Assembly: GCF_014649795.1 (NCBI RefSeq)
Contig: NZ_BMTS01000006.1
Span: forward strand, 124,001-188,000
Source: Streptomyces melanogenes
GTDB taxonomy: Bacteria; Actinomycetota; Actinomycetes; Streptomycetales; Streptomycetaceae
Direction: 5' to 3'
DNA length: 64,000 bases
Part shown: positions 60,940-64,000 of the stretch, piece by piece
Numbering within the stretch: the stretch's first letter is position 1
Layout of the letters: every line of letters begins with the position of its first letter
Position numbers and translations under genes: made by a program
The notes under the pieces: generated by a model
Told to the model about the DNA's origin: nothing
The model's database searches: none
The model's input: only the letters and a program-made list of their open reading frames with translations

Positions 60940-61863
60940 ATGGGACGTTATGTGATCCGGCGTCTGCTGCAGATGATCCCGGTCTTCTTCGGTGCCACGC
61001 TGCTGATCTTCCTGATGGTCAACGTCATGGGCGACCCCATCGCCGGCCTCTGCGGCGACAAGGCGTGCGACCCGGCCACCGCCACCCGCCTCAAGCAGGA
61101 GTTCGGCCTCGACAAGCCGGTCTGGCAGCAGTACGCGACGTACATGGGGAACGTGTTCACCGGTGACTTCGGGACCGCGTTCAACGGCCAGAAGGTCACC
61201 GAGCTGATGTCGACCGCCTTCCCCGTCACCATCCGGCTCACGATCATCGCGATCCTCTTCGAGATCGTCATCGGCATCACCCTCGGCGTGGTCACCGGTC
61301 TGCGGCGCGGCCGCCCGATCGACACCGCGGTGCTGATCCTCACCCTCGTCGTCATCGCGATCCCGACCTTCGTCACCGGTCTGGTGCTCCAGCTGGTGCT
61401 CGGCGTCGAGTGGCAGTGGATCAAGCCCTCGGTGCCCCCGGACGCGCCCTTCGACAAGCTCCTGATCCCCGGCCTGGTCCTCGCCTCGGTCTCACTGGCG
61501 TACGTCACCCGGCTCACCCGGACCTCGATCGCGGAGAACTCCCGCGCCGACTACGTCCGTACGGCCGTCGCCAAGGGCCTCCCCAGACACCGGGTGATCA
61601 CCCGCCATCTGCTGCGCAACTCGCTGATCCCGGTGGTCACCTTCATCGGTACGGACGTGGGCGCCCTGATGGGCGGGGCGATCGTGACCGAGCGGATCTT
61701 CAACATCCACGGCGTCGGCTTCCAGCTCTACCAGGGCATCCTGCGCCAGAGCACCCAGACCGTCGTCGGCTTCGTGACCGTCCTGGTGCTGGTGTTCCTG
61801 GTGGCGAATCTCGTCGTCGACCTCCTGTACGCCGTACTCGACCCGAGGATCCGCTATGCCTGA
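60940..61863 (+). CDS. Oligopeptide ABC transporter permease (DppB/OppB type), operon 2
   Basis: A 307-residue permease, MGRYVIRRLLQMIPVFFGAT at the N-terminus, six hydrophobic segments, EAA loop RADYVRTAVAKGLPRHRVITRHLLRNSLIP and the ending VDLLYAVLDPRIRYA. It is paralogous to the operon 1 gene and overlaps the next permease by 8 nt, exactly as in operon 1. Confidence 0.96.
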   Translation: MGRYVIRRLLQMIPVFFGATLLIFLMVNVMGDPIAGLCGDKACDPATATRLKQEFGLDKPVWQQYATYMGNVFTGDFGTAFNGQKVTELMSTAFPVTIRLTIIAILFEIVIGITLGVVTGLRRGRPIDTAVLILTLVVIAIPTFVTGLVLQLVLGVEWQWIKPSVPPDAPFDKLLIPGLVLASVSLAYVTRLTRTSIAENSRADYVRTAVAKGLPRHRVITRHLLRNSLIPVVTFIGTDVGALMGGAIVTERIFNIHGVGFQLYQGILRQSTQTVVGFVTVLVLVFLVANLVVDLLYAVLDPRIRYA

Positions 61864-62875
61864 GCCCGACTTCGACGAAGGTGCCGCGATCTCCGCGACC
61901 GGCGCGGGCGGCGTCGGCCAGGGAGCCATCGCCCCGACCGGCACCGGCGCCGCGATGGACCTCGCGATCAGCGAGGGCGCGACCCTGGAGAGGACGCCCG
62001 GAGGCCCGGAAGGCACCGGCCCGGCGGGCAAGCCGCGCAGCCTGTGGGGCGACGCCTGGCGGGACCTGCGGCGCAACCCCGTCTTCATCGTCTCCGGCCT
62101 GATCATCCTCTTCCTGGTCGTCATCTCGCTGTGGCCGTCCCTGATCGCCTCCGGCAACCCGCTCAAGTGCGACCTCTCCAAGGCCCAGCTGGGCTCCCGG
62201 CCCGGCCACCCCTTCGGCTACGACGGCCAGGGCTGCGACGTCTACACCCGGACCGTGTACGGCGCCCGCACCTCGGTCACCGTCGGCGTCTGCACCACCC
62301 TCGGGGTCGCGCTCTTCGGCTCGGTCCTGGGCGGGCTCGCCGGGTTCTTCGGCGGCGGCTGGGACGCGCTGCTCTCCCGGATCACCGACATCTTCTTCGG
62401 CATCCCGGTGGTGCTCGGCGGTCTGGTGTTCCTGTCCGTGGTCACCTCGACCACGGTCTGGCCGGTGATCGGCTTCATGGTCCTGCTGGGCTGGCCGCAG
62501 ATCGCCCGGATCGCGCGCGGCTCGGTGATCACCGCCAAACAGAACGACTACGTCCAGGCGGCCCGTGCGCTCGGCGCCACCAACTCCCGGATGCTGCTGC
62601 GCCACATCGCGCCCAACGCGGTGGCCCCGGTGATCGTCGTGGCGACCATCGCGCTCGGTACGTACATCTCGCTCGAAGCCACGCTCTCCTACCTCGGCGT
62701 CGGGCTGAAGCCGCCGTCCGTCTCCTGGGGCATCGACATCTCGGCCGCCTCCCAGTACATCCGCAACGCGCCGCACATGCTGCTGTGGCCGGCCGGGGCG
62801 CTGGCGGTCACGGTGCTCGCGTTCATCATGCTCGGCGACGCGGTGCGCGACGCCCTCGACCCCAAGCTGCGCTGA
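61856..62875 (+). CDS. Oligopeptide ABC transporter permease (DppC/OppC type), operon 2
   Basis: A 339-residue permease with a longer, Gly/Ala-rich cytoplasmic N-terminus (about 65 residues) than its paralogue. EAA loop QNDYVQAARALGATNSRMLLRHIAPNAVAP, ending AVRDALDPKLR. The first extracytoplasmic loop has Cys105 and Cys127 (FGYDGQGCDVYTR), matching the Cys pair of the operon 1 protein. Confidence 0.96.
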   Translation: MPEPDFDEGAAISATGAGGVGQGAIAPTGTGAAMDLAISEGATLERTPGGPEGTGPAGKPRSLWGDAWRDLRRNPVFIVSGLIILFLVVISLWPSLIASGNPLKCDLSKAQLGSRPGHPFGYDGQGCDVYTRTVYGARTSVTVGVCTTLGVALFGSVLGGLAGFFGGGWDALLSRITDIFFGIPVVLGGLVFLSVVTSTTVWPVIGFMVLLGWPQIARIARGSVITAKQNDYVQAARALGATNSRMLLRHIAPNAVAPVIVVATIALGTYISLEATLSYLGVGLKPPSVSWGIDISAASQYIRNAPHMLLWPAGALAVTVLAFIMLGDAVRDALDPKLR

Positions 62876-62888
62876 GGAGTTGGACGCC

Positions 62889-63863
62889 ATGCTGCTCGAA
62901 GTGCGCGACCTCCAGGTCGAGTTCAAGACCCGGGACGGGATCGCCAAGGCCGTCAACGGGGTCACCTACTCGGTGGCGGCCGGGGAGACGCTGGCGGTGC
63001 TCGGCGAGTCCGGCTCCGGCAAGTCGGTGACCGCGCAGGCCGTGATGGGCATCCTGGACATGCCGCCCGGCCGGATCACCGGCGGCGAGATCGTCTTCCA
63101 GGGCCAGGACCTGCTGAAGCTCAAGGAGGACGAGCGGCGCAAGATCCGCGGGTCCGGGATGGCGATGATCTTCCAGGACGCGCTGTCCTCGCTCAACCCG
63201 GTGCTCAGCGTGGGCGCGCAGCTCGGCGAGATGTACTCCGTGCACCGGGGGATGTCCCGGGCGGACGCCAAGGCCAAGGCGGTCGAGCTGATGGACCGGG
63301 TGCGGATCCCGGCGGCCAAGGAGCGGGTCGGGCAGTATCCGCACCAGTTCTCCGGCGGTATGCGCCAGCGCATCATGATCGCGATGGCGATGGCCCTGGA
63401 GCCCGCGCTGATCATCGCGGACGAGCCGACCACCGCGCTCGACGTCACCGTCCAGGCCCAGGTGATGGACCTGCTCGCGGAGCTCCAGCGCGAGATGAAC
63501 ATGGGGCTGATCCTGATCACCCACGACCTGGGGGTGGTCGCGGACGTCGCGGACCGGATCGCGGTGATGTACGCGGGCCGGATCGTGGAGGAGGCCCCGG
63601 TCCACGAGATCTACAAGGCCCCCGCGCACCCGTACACGCGCGGCTTGCTCGACTCGATCCCGCGCCTGGACCAGAAGGGCCAGGAGCTGTACGCGATCAA
63701 GGGCCTGCCGCCCAATCTCATGCACATCCCGTCCGGCTGCGCCTTCCATCCGCGCTGCCCGATGGCGCAGGACGTGTGCCGTACGGACGTCCCGCCGCTG
63801 GCGAACGTCTCCGAGGGCCGCAGGAGCGCGTGCCACTTCTGGAAGGAGTGCCTGAATGGCTGA
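62889..63863 (+). CDS. Oligopeptide ABC transporter ATPase (DppD/OppD type), operon 2
   Basis: A 324-residue ATPase, nearly identical in long stretches to its operon 1 paralogue (DGIAKAVNGV, GESGSGKSVTAQA, FSGGMRQRIMIAMA, LIIADEPTTALDVTVQAQV) but without the 20-residue N-terminal extension. The C-terminal CAFHPRCPMAQDVCRT...CHFW motif is present. GAGGAG at 62874-62879 is 9 nt before the ATG at 62889, which is preferred to a TTG at 62880 that abuts it. It overlaps the next gene by 8 nt. Confidence 0.96.
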   Translation: MLLEVRDLQVEFKTRDGIAKAVNGVTYSVAAGETLAVLGESGSGKSVTAQAVMGILDMPPGRITGGEIVFQGQDLLKLKEDERRKIRGSGMAMIFQDALSSLNPVLSVGAQLGEMYSVHRGMSRADAKAKAVELMDRVRIPAAKERVGQYPHQFSGGMRQRIMIAMAMALEPALIIADEPTTALDVTVQAQVMDLLAELQREMNMGLILITHDLGVVADVADRIAVMYAGRIVEEAPVHEIYKAPAHPYTRGLLDSIPRLDQKGQELYAIKGLPPNLMHIPSGCAFHPRCPMAQDVCRTDVPPLANVSEGRRSACHFWKECLNG

Positions 63864-64000
63864 GGCGATTCTGGAAGTGCGCGACCTCGTCAAGCACTAC
63901 CCGCTGACCCAGGGCATCCTCTTCAAGAAGCAGGTCGGCGCGGTCAAGGCGGTCGACGGGGTCTCCTTCGACCTGGTGGCCGGCGAGACCCTGGGCATCG
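63856..64000 (+). CDS. Oligopeptide ABC transporter ATPase (DppF/OppF type), operon 2, 5' part
   Basis: The first 48 codons of the last operon gene; the window ends inside it. MAEAILEVRDLVKHYPLTQG, then ILFKKQVGAVKAVDGVSFDL and GETLGI, just before Walker A. It lacks the 40-residue N-terminal extension of the operon 1 protein. Confidence 0.93.
   Translation, partial: MAEAILEVRDLVKHYPLTQGILFKKQVGAVKAVDGVSFDLVAGETLGI

Overview
The window is very G+C-rich chromosomal DNA with GTG/TTG starts, many leaderless genes, a WhiB-family regulator, a DmdR-type iron box, a TTA (bldA-type) codon and RsbU/SpoIIE-like phosphatases. All of this points to a Streptomyces. From memory, the gene order (fumC, class I fumarase, wblI, glpX, xseA/B, ispH, ppgK, ychF ... 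sdhABC, peptide-binding lipoprotein, typA, oligopeptide ABC operons) matches the conserved core of the S. coelicolor chromosome between the fumarase genes and the bldK region. No rRNA, tRNA, CRISPR array, prophage or insertion sequence was seen.

Layout. 0-10.4 kb: an FtsX/MacB-type ABC exporter behind a 13-bp iterated promoter, a class A penicillin-binding protein with a repetitive C-terminal tail, a catalase, a TTA-containing GAF-PP2C-HATPase phosphatase and a DUF402 protein. 10.4-18.3 kb: class II fumarase, a secreted SGNH hydrolase with a ricin-type lectin domain, an iron-box-controlled fusion of a penicillin-acylase-like Ntn hydrolase with a siderophore-type acyltransferase, and class I [4Fe-4S] fumarase. 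18.4-29.5 kb: a housekeeping block (DUF1707 protein, WblI, GlpX, DUF4245 protein, nitroreductase, exonuclease VII, amino acid permease, IspH, polyphosphate glucokinase, DUF6542 protein, YchF). 29.6-42.9 kb: a more variable stretch of single genes (Uma2, nitrilase-type hydrolase, threonine-synthase-like enzyme, DUF4190 protein, GntR regulator, SPOR miniprotein, Nudix, two anti-sigma/phosphatase-type signalling proteins, PspA/TPM pair, GH18-like protein). 42.9-64 kb: succinate dehydrogenase, an unusually large peptide-binding lipoprotein, TypA, and two tandem, paralogous five-gene oligopeptide ABC operons separated by a GNAT gene; the second operon runs off the window.

How the parts work together. 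Central metabolism is strongly represented: two mechanistically different fumarases, SdhCAB, GlpX and polyphosphate glucokinase. Envelope and development functions form the second theme: a class A PBP, PspA/TPM, peptide uptake systems of the BldK/Opp type, a Wbl regulator and SpoIIE-like phosphatases.

The most unusual items are: the iron-regulated acylase-acyltransferase fusion, which keeps an internal ribosome-binding site and GTG codon in front of the acyltransferase half; two copies of a composite intergenic repeat (about 350 and 430 bp) whose 100-bp core lies in opposite orientation in the two copies, one copy supplying the last codons of the fusion gene; and leader or intercistronic RNA hairpins in the oligopeptide operons.
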